Numbered from the stretch's first letter, positions 8,082-16,671 are shown. The stretch is 39,709 nucleotides of DNA from Erysipelotrichaceae bacterium (GCA_018365815.1 JAGZJH010000022.1:1-39709), one strand, 5' to 3'. A program made the numbers and translations. The notes: a model not told the origin generated them from the letters alone.

Positions 8082-8923
8082 GGCTTTTCTCCTAACATTT
8101 TTTCAACATAAGTTGGTAATGCAAAACACCCATTATGTAAATTTGTATTGTAGTATAAAGTTTCAATGTTTAAATCATTCCACTTACTGACATCTTGAAT
8201 AGGATCTAATGTTTTTGAAGCAAATCCAAATAACCAATGTCCTGAAGGATAAGTTGGAATATGAACTTGATAGACTTTACTGATTTCAAATACCGATTGT
8301 ACACGTTGATGGGCTTTGATCATCGCTTTGGCATCTTCTTTATAATAAGGACTTTCATGTTGATTAACTAGAATCCCATCCTTTTTTAATGCTTTATAAC
8401 AATTACCATAAAACTCTTTTGTAAATAGTCCTTCACCTGGTCCAAAAGGATCGGTTGAATCAACAATAATCAAATCATATTCATCTTCCATTTTACGAAC
8501 AAATTTAAGACCATCTTTGAAGTATAAATGAACTCTTGGATCATCAAATGAACTCGCTATCTGATTAAAATATTGACGACAAACTTCTACTACTTTTTCA
8601 TCAATTTCCACAACATCAATATGTTCAATTGTAGGATAGCGTACTAATTGATGCACTGTTCCCCCATCACCGGCACCGATCACTAATACTTTTTTTATAT
8701 TAGGATTGACTGCCATTGGCACATGAGTAATCATTTCATGATAAATAAACTCATCACGCTCAGTTAGCATAATAACCCCATCTAAAATTAACACTTTTCC
8801 AAATTCGTAAGATTCCATCACATCAATACGTTGATAATCACTTTGACAAGTATAAAGATGTTCATTAATACGCATTGAAAACTTCACATCTTTTGTATAC
8901 TTTTCGCTATACCATAAATCCAT
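8078..8923 (-). CDS. speE: Spermidine synthase (polyamine aminopropyltransferase)
   Basis: Transfers the aminopropyl group of decarboxylated SAM to putrescine, giving spermidine and methylthioadenosine. The 281-aa protein shows the N-terminal strand domain ending in DGVIMLTERDEFIYHEM, the nucleotide-binding GAGDGGTVHQLVRY, VVEIDEKVVEVCRQYF, and the active-site loop IVDSTDPFGPGEGLF with both key aspartates. It lies two bases after the decarboxylase stop, and its stop overlaps speB. A spermine or thermospermine synthase specificity cannot be excluded from sequence. Confidence 0.92.
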   Translation of the reverse strand: MDLWYSEKYTKDVKFSMRINEHLYTCQSDYQRIDVMESYEFGKVLILDGVIMLTERDEFIYHEMITHVPMAVNPNIKKVLVIGAGDGGTVHQLVRYPTIEHIDVVEIDEKVVEVCRQYFNQIASSFDDPRVHLYFKDGLKFVRKMEDEYDLIIVDSTDPFGPGEGLFTKEFYGNCYKALKKDGILVNQHESPYYKEDAKAMIKAHQRVQSVFEISKVYQVHIPTYPSGHWLFGFASKTLDPIQDVSKWNDLNIETLYYNTNLHNGCFALPTYVEKMLGEKP

Positions 8924-8925
8924 CT

Positions 8926-10374
8926 TTAAACCACCACCTTAATATTTTCAACATTTAAATCTTCACTTCCAGTTAAAAAACACCCTTTTTCTTTAGCGAA
9001 GTTAATATGCTCCACTAATTCTTGAGTAATTAATTCGCCTGGTGCAAGTAATGGAATACCAGGGGGATAACACATCACAAACTCTCCTGAAACTTGCCCA
9101 ACTGATTGAGATAATGGCATACTTTTAGTTTCACTATAAAAAGCCGCTTGCGGTGTCATCTTCATCACCGGATTAATATATTCACTTTGATGTAGTTGGT
9201 AAGGTGGTTTAGCGTCTAGTCTTTTAATTTCCGCTAAAGCACCAATTAGCCTTTCTAACGACAACTCTCGATCCCCTACTGAAATAATCGCTAAAATATT
9301 AGCCACATCTCCTAATTCTATTTGAATATCATAATCATCTCGTAATTTGTCATAAACCTCTTTACCGGTTAAACCAATATCACGAGTATGAATCGATAAC
9401 TTCGTTGGATCGACATCATAAATTTGATCGCCATCAATGATTTCTTTACCAAAAGCATAATATCCCCCAATTTTATTAACCTCACCTCTTGCATATGAAG
9501 CAAAATCAACCACTTTTTTGTAGACTGCTTTTCCTTCTGTCGCTAAATAACTTCGAGTAATGTCTAAAGAAGACATCAGCAAATAAGAACCTGAAGTTGT
9601 TTGGGTTAAGTTAATCACTTGTCTAACGTAGTTTTCATTAATCCCTTCACCAACTAATAAAAACGAACTTTGTGTTAAACTTCCACCAGTTTTATGAGTA
9701 GAAACCGCAGCCATATCAGCATGTGCTGCCATTGCTGAAATTGGCATATCTTCTCCAAAATAGAAATGAGTACCATGGGCTTCATCAACTAATACTTTCA
9801 TATGATGTTCATGTGCAATTTCAACAATCTTTTTTAAGTTTGAACAAATACCATAATAAGTTGGATTATTGACTAAAATTGCTTTAGCCTCTGGATGACG
9901 TTTAATGGCTTCTTCTATATCTTTTACACTCATACCAAGTGAAATTCCTAATTTTTCATGAATTCCGGGATCAACATAAATTGGAATGACTCCACTAATG
10001 ACCAAAGCATTAATTGCACTTCGATGAACATTGCGGGGCATAATAATTTTATCGCCTCGTTTACATACTGACATAATCATCGCTTGAACAGCAGATGAAG
10101 TCCCATTCACCATAAAAAATGCATGTTTGGCCTTAAATGCTTTTGCGGCTAATTCTTCTGCTTCTTTAATCACACTTACCGGGTGACAAAGGTTATCTAA
10201 ACATTGCATTGAATTGACATCAACGCTTAAACATTTTTCACCTAAAAACTTTGTTAATCGTAAATTCCCTTTTCCCTGTTTATGTCCCGGAACATCAAAT
10301 GAAACAATACGTTTTCTTTTATATTTTTCTAAAGCCTCATAAATAGGGGCTTTTAATTGTTCATTTTTATTCAT
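8926..10374 (-). CDS. speA: Arginine decarboxylase (Orn/Lys/Arg decarboxylase, AAT fold)
   Basis: PLP enzyme, 482 aa, of the short aspartate-aminotransferase-fold group to which Bacillus SpeA belongs. Seen: FDVPGHKQGKG near the N-terminus, MVNGTSSAVQAMIMS, the PLP-ring Asp in VLVDEAHGTHFYF, the PLP lysine in AVSTHKTGGSLTQSS, and the C-terminal YPPGIPLLAPGE. Arginine is the likeliest substrate because agmatinase is two genes downstream; lysine or ornithine use is not excluded. The start is ATG 10374 (MNKNEQLKAPIYEAL), behind GGGAGAAAT; the longer frame would lie inside speD. The ATG overlaps the speD stop region by 8 bases. Confidence 0.88.
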   Translation of the reverse strand: MNKNEQLKAPIYEALEKYKRKRIVSFDVPGHKQGKGNLRLTKFLGEKCLSVDVNSMQCLDNLCHPVSVIKEAEELAAKAFKAKHAFFMVNGTSSAVQAMIMSVCKRGDKIIMPRNVHRSAINALVISGVIPIYVDPGIHEKLGISLGMSVKDIEEAIKRHPEAKAILVNNPTYYGICSNLKKIVEIAHEHHMKVLVDEAHGTHFYFGEDMPISAMAAHADMAAVSTHKTGGSLTQSSFLLVGEGINENYVRQVINLTQTTSGSYLLMSSLDITRSYLATEGKAVYKKVVDFASYARGEVNKIGGYYAFGKEIIDGDQIYDVDPTKLSIHTRDIGLTGKEVYDKLRDDYDIQIELGDVANILAIISVGDRELSLERLIGALAEIKRLDAKPPYQLHQSEYINPVMKMTPQAAFYSETKSMPLSQSVGQVSGEFVMCYPPGIPLLAPGELITQELVEHINFAKEKGCFLTGSEDLNVENIKVVV

Positions 10375-11134
10375 AAATATTTCTCCCACTATAAATTTCA
10401 ATCATTTCTTTACGTAATTTATCTGATATTGATAACCTTTCAGCTGGGGTTAATTCATAAGTATCCACTTTAAATAAATAATTTTGTAGTATTAAATCTT
10501 TGATTAACAATTGGGTATGAAAAATATTAGACTGGTAAATGTTAATATCCATCGCATCATATTTTAATAATGTTTTAGGATCAATATAATCTTGAATAGA
10601 TGTAATATGATGATCAATAAAACATTTAGATCCATCCATTTTACGTGTAAAACCTCGTACTCGATAATCAATGCTAATAATATCCGAATCAAAACTACCA
10701 ATTAAATAATCCAATACTTTCAAAGGTGTAATTTCTCCACATGTTGAAACATCTATATCCACTCTAAAAGTTACGACTGAATTATCAGGATGATATTCCG
10801 GATAAGTGTGAACTGTCACATGACTTTTATTTAAATGTGCTACCACACTTTCACCACTTGCTTGTGGAATTAAAGTTTCATCAGAAATTAAAATCGTTAC
10901 ACTTGCTCCTTGTGGCTCATAATCTTGTTTAGCGATATTTAATACTTTAGCGTCAATCATATCGGTGACTTCACATAAAATATGAGTTAATCTTTCTGAA
11001 TTATATTGTTCGTTAATATAAGCAATATAATCCTCTTGTTCACGTTTACTTTTGGCATAACATACATCATAAATATTAAAGCTTAATGTTTTAGTTAAAT
11101 TATTAAACCCATATAATTTAATTTTATCGCTCAT
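10367..11134 (-). CDS. speD: S-adenosylmethionine decarboxylase proenzyme
   Basis: Pyruvoyl enzyme producing decarboxylated SAM, the aminopropyl donor for SpeE. At 255 aa it is the long Escherichia coli-type SpeD rather than the ~130-aa Bacillus/Thermotoga type. The self-cleavage site is visible in HLNKSHVTVHTYPEYHP: cleavage before the serine of KSH would create the pyruvoyl group. STCGEITPLKVLDYLI and DYRVRGFTRKMDG further support the family. It is the first gene of the operon, directly behind an intrinsic terminator and AAAGGGG ribosome binding site, so its leader probably controls all six genes. Confidence 0.92.
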   Translation of the reverse strand: MSDKIKLYGFNNLTKTLSFNIYDVCYAKSKREQEDYIAYINEQYNSERLTHILCEVTDMIDAKVLNIAKQDYEPQGASVTILISDETLIPQASGESVVAHLNKSHVTVHTYPEYHPDNSVVTFRVDIDVSTCGEITPLKVLDYLIGSFDSDIISIDYRVRGFTRKMDGSKCFIDHHITSIQDYIDPKTLLKYDAMDINIYQSNIFHTQLLIKDLILQNYLFKVDTYELTPAERLSISDKLRKEMIEIYSGRNIYE

Positions 11135-11150
11135 TGTTTTTCCCCTTTAC

Positions 11151-11181
11151 AAAAAAATACATGGACCCTATAATCCATGCA
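11151..11181 (-). terminator. Attenuator terminator in the speD leader
   Basis: On the minus strand TGCATGGA (11181-11174) pairs with TCCATGTA (11165-11158; one G-U) and is followed by seven Ts (11157-11151). It ends six bases before the GGGG of the speD ribosome binding site, so it must be overcome for the operon to be read. Confidence 0.85.
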
Positions 11182-11387
11182 TTCAAGTACTACTTACCAT
11201 TTCATCATGTTGATTATACAGTCTTTTTCACATCAACAAGTTCACACCTGTCTAAAATCGGCTTTTGACCGAGCTGTCCGTCTGGCTCTTTGTTTAAAGG
11301 TCAAAAATAAGAAGTTTAATTCCTATTGAACAAAATTGTTCTCCAAAATTAGTTTGTGACATATGAAACAATATCTTTTTTTATCAC
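11182..11387 (-). ncRNA. Structured 5' leader of the polyamine operon, candidate riboswitch
   Basis: About 205 nt lie between the predicted start of transcription and the attenuator. Visible helices: TTTTGACC (11306-11299) with GGTCAAAA (11270-11263), stacked on GAGC/GCTC (11288-11285 with 11274-11271) closing a loop CAGACGGACA; then TGTTGAT (11238-11232) with ATCAACA (11214-11208). TATAATC (11218-11212) overlaps that second hairpin and is fully complementary to GATTATA (11175-11169) in the terminator 5' arm and loop, a possible antiterminator. GAACAATTTTGTTC (11341-11328) is a further small palindrome. I cannot match it to SAM, guanidine, preQ1 or other leaders I know. Ligand unknown; a polyamine or SAM would make sense. 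Confidence 0.6.
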
Positions 11388-11393
11388 ATTGAC

Positions 11394-11422
11394 ATTATAG
11401 GAGTGCATGAATATAAAGTCAA
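11394..11422 (-). promoter_or_regulatory. Promoter of the polyamine operon
   Basis: Minus-strand -35 TTGACT (11422-11417), 17-nt spacer, -10 TATAAT (11399-11394). It predicts a start near 11387 and a leader of about 250 nt. The 235 bases between this promoter and the terminator at 11658 are very AT-rich with no gene. Confidence 0.8.
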
Positions 11423-11657
11423 TATAAAAGTTTAATATATAATTTTATTAGTTTAATATATTAAACTAATATTTACACCCACATTTTCATATATTTACAA
11501 TTTACACTCCTAAAAAGCATATAAATCAACAAATTTTATGTTTATTTTTTAAAAAATGTTTTTTCATTGTTTATAATTTCAAAGTGTTTGTTTAATATTT
11601 TAAATTTATTATTTCTAATATTAAATTATTTTTACGCAACGTTATAATTTAACTCGC

Positions 11658-11687
11658 AAAAAAAAGAACAAACTTTCGTTTGTTCTA
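11658..11687 (-). terminator. Terminator of the lipoprotein gene
   Basis: AGAACAAA and TTTGTTCT form a stem around CTTTCG-like loop sequence, followed on the minus strand by at least seven Ts (11665-11658). It overlaps the stop codon of the lipoprotein gene. Confidence 0.85.
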
Positions 11688-12146
11688 ATCTAGTAATTCT
11701 AAAAGTGAGTTGTATTCTTCATTTGTAATTTCATAAACATATTCTACCCCTTGAGGTACATAGATTTTATTACTTCCTTTTTTAGTTTGAAAACTATTTA
11801 TCCCTACCAATACCACATCATCTTTTAAACAAAATAATAATGAATTAGTTTTTTGTTCATAGTTTTGAATGTCTAAAAATAAATCAATGCTATCATTGTC
11901 TTCAATTTGCTGATTTGTGGTTTTAAAATCAATGTTTTTTAATAATTCTTTAAGTTGAAGTACACCCCCGCTATATTCTTTGCTTTGTTCATTAGAACGA
12001 TGATAAGAAACAGTCGTTTCACTTACAACACTTTCAATAATTTTATCCATAGATAAGTTAAGCATTTTAAATTCTTTAAACTGACAACCACTAATAAGTA
12101 AACATAAAATAACGAAAGCCCCTAAAACAGTTTTTGTTTTGTTCAT
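11685..12146 (-). CDS. Putative lipoprotein, 153 aa
   Basis: The N-terminus MNKTKT is followed by a hydrophobic stretch and the lipobox LLISGC, so the mature protein is probably anchored through the cysteine on the outer face of the membrane. The remainder is hydrophilic with no domain I recognise; the C-terminal NKIYVPQGVEYVYEITNEEY looks like a small beta-rich fold. I chose ATG 12146 because AAAGGTG lies 6-7 nt before it; the alternative GTG at 12155 overlaps that site. It is between the polyamine and lysine operons with terminators on both sides, so it appears monocistronic. Function unknown. Confidence 0.7.
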   Translation of the reverse strand: MNKTKTVLGAFVILCLLISGCQFKEFKMLNLSMDKIIESVVSETTVSYHRSNEQSKEYSGGVLQLKELLKNIDFKTTNQQIEDNDSIDLFLDIQNYEQKTNSLLFCLKDDVVLVGINSFQTKKGSNKIYVPQGVEYVYEITNEEYNSLLELLD

Positions 12147-12212
12147 TTTACTCACCTTTTCTATTTATATTATAGAAAAAAACAATTATCATCAATGCAT
12201 TTACTATAATAT

Positions 12213-12238
12213 GAAAAAATCTAACTCTAAAGTTAGAT
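12213..12238 (-). terminator. Terminator of the lysine operon
   Basis: TCTAACT (12237-12231) pairs with AGTTAGA (12226-12220), loop TTAG, followed by TTTTTT on the minus strand. It starts at the lysA stop codon. Confidence 0.85.
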
Positions 12239-13536
12239 TATTCCACATCATAAGCGACTAAATCATCGAAAGTTTGTCTTCTAATAACTAATCGATCTTT
12301 TCCTTGATAAGTAAATACTACTGCCGGTTTTGGAAGTTGGTTGTAATTATTACTCATTGAATAATGATAAGCTCCGGTTGAAAACACGGCAAGTATATCT
12401 TTAGGTTGACATGAAGCAATGGCAATATCTTTAATTAAAATATCTCCAGATTCACAGTTTTTACCAGCCACTGTAACAATTTCGTCTTTAGGTAAATCGG
12501 CTTTATTAGCAATGACTGCATCATATTTTGCTTCATATAAAGCTACTCTAAGGTTATCGGTCATTCCGCCATCAACGCTAATATATTTTTTGACATTCGG
12601 TATATCTTTAAAAGAACCGATTTCATATAAAGTTATTCCGGCATTTCCCACAACATAACGACCGGGTTCGATTAACACCATTGGTCTAGGCCACCCTTTT
12701 GATTCAAAACCATTTGTAATGATTTCCATTATTTTTGAAGTAATCACTTCAAAATCTAATGGTTGATTTTCTTTTGTATAAGCAATTCCATAACCACCTC
12801 CGGCATTAAGTTTAGAAATGACAATACCAAAACGTTCATGAATTTCATAAGCAAATTGAACAAATTTTTCCATTGCTTCTTCATATTTTGTAATATCAAA
12901 AACTTGTGAACCGATATGGCAATGAATCCCTTCAAAAGTTATAAACTTACTTTCAATAATTTTTTGAACGGCTTTTAAATATGTACCATCGTGAGATGAA
13001 AAACCAAATTTTGTATCTTGAGCTGCAGTTTGAATATATTTATGCCCTCCTGCTTTGACACCCGGTACAACTCTAATTGTTGCATTGATAGTTTTATTAA
13101 GATTTGAACACACTTTTTCAATTAATTCTATTTCATAAAAATTATCAATGACAAAGTTTTCAACGCCATGACTAATGGCGTATTCAATTTCACTTTCTAA
13201 TTTATTATTACCATGGAAATATATCTTTTTAGCATCAAATCCTGCTTTTAAAGCAATAGAAATTTCACCGGCAGAAACACAATCGATTCCGATTCCATAT
13301 TCTTTAGCGAGTTTGTAAATTGCTTTACAACTAAAAGATTTAGAAGCAAATAAAGGAAGTGTATTTTCATATTTATCCATCATCTTTGTTTTTAAAATAT
13401 TCATTTGATGACGAATATGTCCTTCAGACATGACATACAATGGTGTACCATATTTTTTAACTAAGTCTAAACTAGATACACCATCAATATATAAAACATG
13501 GTTTTTTACAGTTGCATATTGTGTTTGAAAAAACAT
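12238..13536 (-). CDS. lysA: Diaminopimelate decarboxylase
   Basis: Final step of lysine synthesis: meso-diaminopimelate to lysine and CO2. The 432-aa alanine-racemase-fold protein has the PLP lysine in LFASKSFSCKAI, FHGNNKLESEIEYAI, GIHCHIGSQ, the phosphate-binding LNAGGGYGI, EPGRYVVGNAG, and catalytic cysteine CESGDILIKD near the C-terminus. CTAGGAGGG precedes ATG 13536. It is last in the operon and nine bases after dapB. The order lysC-dapA-dapB-lysA brackets the pathway but lacks asd and the tetrahydrodipicolinate-to-DAP genes (dapL, ddh or the acylated branch), which must be elsewhere. Confidence 0.95.
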   Translation of the reverse strand: MFFQTQYATVKNHVLYIDGVSSLDLVKKYGTPLYVMSEGHIRHQMNILKTKMMDKYENTLPLFASKSFSCKAIYKLAKEYGIGIDCVSAGEISIALKAGFDAKKIYFHGNNKLESEIEYAISHGVENFVIDNFYEIELIEKVCSNLNKTINATIRVVPGVKAGGHKYIQTAAQDTKFGFSSHDGTYLKAVQKIIESKFITFEGIHCHIGSQVFDITKYEEAMEKFVQFAYEIHERFGIVISKLNAGGGYGIAYTKENQPLDFEVITSKIMEIITNGFESKGWPRPMVLIEPGRYVVGNAGITLYEIGSFKDIPNVKKYISVDGGMTDNLRVALYEAKYDAVIANKADLPKDEIVTVAGKNCESGDILIKDIAIASCQPKDILAVFSTGAYHYSMSNNYNQLPKPAVVFTYQGKDRLVIRRQTFDDLVAYDVE

Positions 13537-13545
13537 AAATCCCTC

Positions 13546-14289
13546 CTAGTATAACGTTTTTAACGTATATAATCCTTTCTCTTTATTCTTTAATAATTTA
13601 GTCGCATGAATTGCCCCTAAAACAAAGACTTCTTTAGATAAAGCAGTATGTTTAATTTCAATGACTTCATCATTTCCCGCAAACATGACTGTATGTTCAC
13701 CAAAAATAGTTCCCCCACGCATTGCTTGTAAACCGACTTCTTCATGCTCTCTTTTTTTACCCATTGAAGATCGATCATACACCGGTTTCAAACTATCTAC
13801 TTCTTCATTCATCACTTCGTATAATAATTTTGCAGTCCCACTTGGGGCATCTATTTTTTGATTATGATGCTTTTCTACAATTTCAATATCAAATCCATTA
13901 TCAAAAAATTCTTTTGTCACTTGTCTTAATATTTTTGTCATCATTTGTATACCAAAAGAAGTGTTAAAAGATTGGAATATTGGAATTTGTAATGAGGCTT
14001 CTTCAATTAAATTTAATTGTTTTGAAGTATAACCGGTTGTCGCTAAAACTAATTTAGTATTATTTTTTAAAGCATAGTTTAAAATATCTTCTAAATTATC
14101 AGGGTGTGAAAAGTCTATAATGACATCTGCTTGCTTTTCACACGCTTTTAAACTATCATACATACTCTCTTCAATATCTTCATCAAATTGTTTTGAAACT
14201 ACTCCTAATATTTCAAAACCGTTATCGTTTTTTAAATGATGATAAATCTTTTTTCCCATTAAACCATATCCATAAACTATTACTTTCAT
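13546..14289 (-). CDS. dapB: 4-hydroxy-tetrahydrodipicolinate reductase
   Basis: NAD(P)H-dependent second committed step to diaminopimelate. The 247-aa protein begins with the Rossmann motif VIVYGYGLMGKKI, contains DFSHPDNLEDIL and ATTGYT, and carries the DapB signature EKHHNQKIDAPSGTA with the catalytic histidine pair and substrate-binding GTA. I start at ATG 14289 (MKVIVYGYG), just past the dapA stop at 14294 and behind AAAGGA; the eight extra residues of the longer frame overlap dapA and do not fit the family N-terminus. Confidence 0.93.
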   Translation of the reverse strand: MKVIVYGYGLMGKKIYHHLKNDNGFEILGVVSKQFDEDIEESMYDSLKACEKQADVIIDFSHPDNLEDILNYALKNNTKLVLATTGYTSKQLNLIEEASLQIPIFQSFNTSFGIQMMTKILRQVTKEFFDNGFDIEIVEKHHNQKIDAPSGTAKLLYEVMNEEVDSLKPVYDRSSMGKKREHEEVGLQAMRGGTIFGEHTVMFAGNDEVIEIKHTALSKEVFVLGAIHATKLLKNKEKGLYTLKTLY

Positions 14290-14293
14290 TGTT

Positions 14294-15187
14294 TTAATAT
14301 CCTTTACTTTCAAAAATTGTCATTGCATTAAATAATTTTTCTTTTATTTCATCAGTGGTTTTCACTAATGGTAAACGCAAAACTTCTTCGCACATTCCTT
14401 GTTTATTTAAAGCAGCTTTAACACATATTGGATTAACATCTAAAAACAATCCAAAACAAACATCATTTAAATCTGCACTTAGTTGACGTGCTTTGTCGAA
14501 TTCGTTGTTTAATATATATTTACAAAGCATTTGACATTCACGTGGATATACATTACTCAATACAGAAATAACTCCTTTTCCACCCGCTGCGATAAATGGT
14601 AAGATGATATTATCTTCACCTGAATAAAGGGAAAAATCCATATCTTTTGTTTTATTGATCACATTTATAGCATAAGCCATATTTCCACTGGCTTCTTTCA
14701 TTCCAATAATCATTTCATGTTTAGCCAGTTCCATTACTGTTTCAACATTAATATTAATTCCTGTTCTTCCCGGAATGTTGTAAAGAATGATTGGTAAACC
14801 AATATTATTGGCTAAAAAAGTAAAATGTTCAATCAACCCTCTTTGACTTGTTTTATTATAATAAGGTGTCACAATTAAACAAGCATCTGCTCCTAACTCT
14901 TTAGCAATTAAGGACTCTTCTAATGCTTTTTTAGTATCGTTACTTCCAGTCCCTACAATAATCGGAACTCTTTTTTGATTTATTTTAACTGCATGTTTAA
15001 TTAATTCATGTAATTCATTACTCGTTAAAGTTGGCGTTTCTGCTGTTGTTCCATTCACAACTAAGGCTTGCACACCATTACTGATCATTTTTTCAATTAA
15101 TTGTTCATATTGATCATAATTAATTGAACCATCTAAATTCATAGGGGTGACTAACGCAACTGCACTGCCCACAAATAATTCTTTCAT
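14294..15187 (-). CDS. dapA: 4-hydroxy-tetrahydrodipicolinate synthase
   Basis: Condenses pyruvate with aspartate semialdehyde, the branch point to lysine. The 297-aa TIM barrel has NGTTAETPTLTSNE (substrate threonines), LIVTPYYNKTSQRG (active-site tyrosine), LYNIPGRTG, and the Schiff-base lysine in IIGMKEASGN. AGGAGGAAATAG precedes ATG 15187, 12 bases after the lysC stop. It draws on the same aspartate semialdehyde pool as the carboxyspermidine dehydrogenase at 6026-7228. Confidence 0.95.
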   Translation of the reverse strand: MKELFVGSAVALVTPMNLDGSINYDQYEQLIEKMISNGVQALVVNGTTAETPTLTSNELHELIKHAVKINQKRVPIIVGTGSNDTKKALEESLIAKELGADACLIVTPYYNKTSQRGLIEHFTFLANNIGLPIILYNIPGRTGININVETVMELAKHEMIIGMKEASGNMAYAINVINKTKDMDFSLYSGEDNIILPFIAAGGKGVISVLSNVYPRECQMLCKYILNNEFDKARQLSADLNDVCFGLFLDVNPICVKAALNKQGMCEEVLRLPLVKTTDEIKEKLFNAMTIFESKGY

Positions 15188-15199
15188 ATCTATTTCCTC

Positions 15200-16399
15200 C
15201 TATAAGTCATATTTTTTACAAATTTCACTCACTACTTTTGACACGTGTTCTTTTTCAACTAAATAAGAAATACTGATTTCTGAAGTGGATACTTGATATA
15301 ATGGGACATTTAACTCACTGAAAATACTAAATAAATTTGAAGCAATTCCTACTGCATTTTTCATTCCTATACCTACAACTGAAACTTTTGATAATTTGCG
15401 ATTTTGGCTGATTTTGATATTAGGATATTTTTCCTTAACTTCTTCAATCGCTTCGTTTAAAAATGCTTGTTCTTCTTGTGAACAAGTAAATCCTAATCTT
15501 GTTTCATCTTCTAAAAATACTTCACTAATCATATCGATATTGACTTGATGTGATGAAATGATTTTGAAAATATCTGCAATAAATACTGAATTTCTATGTA
15601 CACCTTCTAACTTAACTTGGATAATGTTATCTAACACACTCACTGCACTTAATACTTTTTCTTCCATCATGTCATTTTTTTTCATAATGTATGTTCCCCT
15701 TTGATCTGATAATGTTTTTCCGACATAAATTGTCACGCCATATTTATTTCCTAATTCAACACTTCTCACTTCCATAATTTTTGAACCTAGTGCTGACATT
15801 TCCATCATTTCTTCATAAGTAATGTGACTGATTTTTTTAGCGTCTTTATATACTCTTGGATCAGTTGTATAAACACCGTCTACATCAGTATAAATTTCAC
15901 AATCACATTCTAATGCCGCTGCTAAGGCAACAGCAGTCGTATCACTACCTCCACGTCCTAAAGTCGTAATATCTTGTAAATCATTCATTCCTTGAAAACC
16001 GGCAACGCAAATTACATCATGCGTTTTTAATAATTCTTCTAGACGTGTAGTATCAATAGATTGAATAATACTCTTTGTATGTTTTCCACTTGTTTTAATT
16101 CCTGCTTGATAACCCGTTAATGAAATAGCATTTAATCCTAAATTAATAAGAGCCATCGTTAAAAGTGAAATTGTTTGTTGTTCACCGATTGAAAGTAAAC
16201 GATCTAATTCTCTTAAACTAGGGTTCATACTTATACTATGTGCCATTTCAATTAATTGATTAGTTGTTTTACCCATTGCGGAAACTACAACGACTAATTT
16301 TTCTTGTTGTTGTACTCTATTTTCCAAATATGAAGCAATTTCTTTGATTTTCTCAATTGTAGCTACCGAGCTACCACCAAATTTTAATACCTTTACCAT
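15200..16399 (-). CDS. lysC: Aspartokinase
   Basis: Phosphorylates aspartate, the first step of the lysine/threonine/methionine pathway. The 399-aa protein has the kinase core VLKFGGSSVATIEKI, VVVSAMGKTTNQLI, LGRGGSDTTAVALAAALECD and YTDVDGVYTTDPR, then two ACT domains in the last ~140 residues (with KVSVVGIGMKNAVGIASNLF), suggesting allosteric feedback by lysine. I use ATG 16399 (MVKVLKFGG), 4-10 nt behind GGAGGAAATT; the upstream TTG in frame lies before that ribosome binding site. It is the first gene after the lysine riboswitch. Confidence 0.95.
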   Translation of the reverse strand: MVKVLKFGGSSVATIEKIKEIASYLENRVQQQEKLVVVVSAMGKTTNQLIEMAHSISMNPSLRELDRLLSIGEQQTISLLTMALINLGLNAISLTGYQAGIKTSGKHTKSIIQSIDTTRLEELLKTHDVICVAGFQGMNDLQDITTLGRGGSDTTAVALAAALECDCEIYTDVDGVYTTDPRVYKDAKKISHITYEEMMEMSALGSKIMEVRSVELGNKYGVTIYVGKTLSDQRGTYIMKKNDMMEEKVLSAVSVLDNIIQVKLEGVHRNSVFIADIFKIISSHQVNIDMISEVFLEDETRLGFTCSQEEQAFLNEAIEEVKEKYPNIKISQNRKLSKVSVVGIGMKNAVGIASNLFSIFSELNVPLYQVSTSEISISYLVEKEHVSKVVSEICKKYDL

Positions 16400-16411
16400 A
16401 ATTTCCTCCAA

Positions 16412-16444
16412 TAAAAAATGTCGCAGATAACCATCATTGCGACA
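16412..16444 (-). terminator. Expression-platform terminator of the lysine riboswitch
   Basis: TGTCGCA (16444-16438) pairs with TGCGACA (16425-16419) and is followed by TTTTTT on the minus strand. It sits between the aptamer and the lysC ribosome binding site, as in transcription-terminating L-box elements. Confidence 0.88.
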
Positions 16445-16461
16445 AGTGAATTATTTCATTT

Positions 16462-16632
16462 GACCAATGATAGCACAACATTACTTTCGTAATGACAGTA
16501 TTATAGATGTTCTCTATAATCCCAGAAATATGCTCACTGCAATGAAACATAGATCTTCGGCGTTTTCCCCTCTCCAATCACTCGTTGCAGCTTTTGTGAT
16601 TGCTTCATGAATAAACGCGCCTCTACCAACTT
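16462..16632 (-). ncRNA. Lysine riboswitch (L box)
   Basis: On the minus strand the conserved L-box blocks appear in order: GGTAGAGGCGCG, GAGGGGAAAACGCCGAAG, CTGGGATTATAG and CTGTCATTACG, ending in GTGCTATC. They define the five-helix junction of the lysine aptamer. Bound lysine should favour the terminator at 16412-16444 and lower expression of lysC-dapA-dapB-lysA. Confidence 0.95.
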
Positions 16633-16638
16633 TTTTAC

Positions 16639-16667
16639 AATATAGCATATCTTATCCAAAATAACAA
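16639..16667 (-). promoter_or_regulatory. Promoter of the lysine operon
   Basis: Minus-strand -35 TTGTTA (16667-16662), 17-nt spacer, -10 TATATT (16644-16639), placing the start near the first base of the L-box aptamer. Confidence 0.75.
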
Positions 16668-16671
16668 TAGG

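Noticed and set aside
11160..11210. Tiny minus-strand ORF (MMKW) in the speD leader as a leader peptide
   Set aside because: No ribosome binding site lies upstream and the ORF is four codons, unlike the carB leader ORF.
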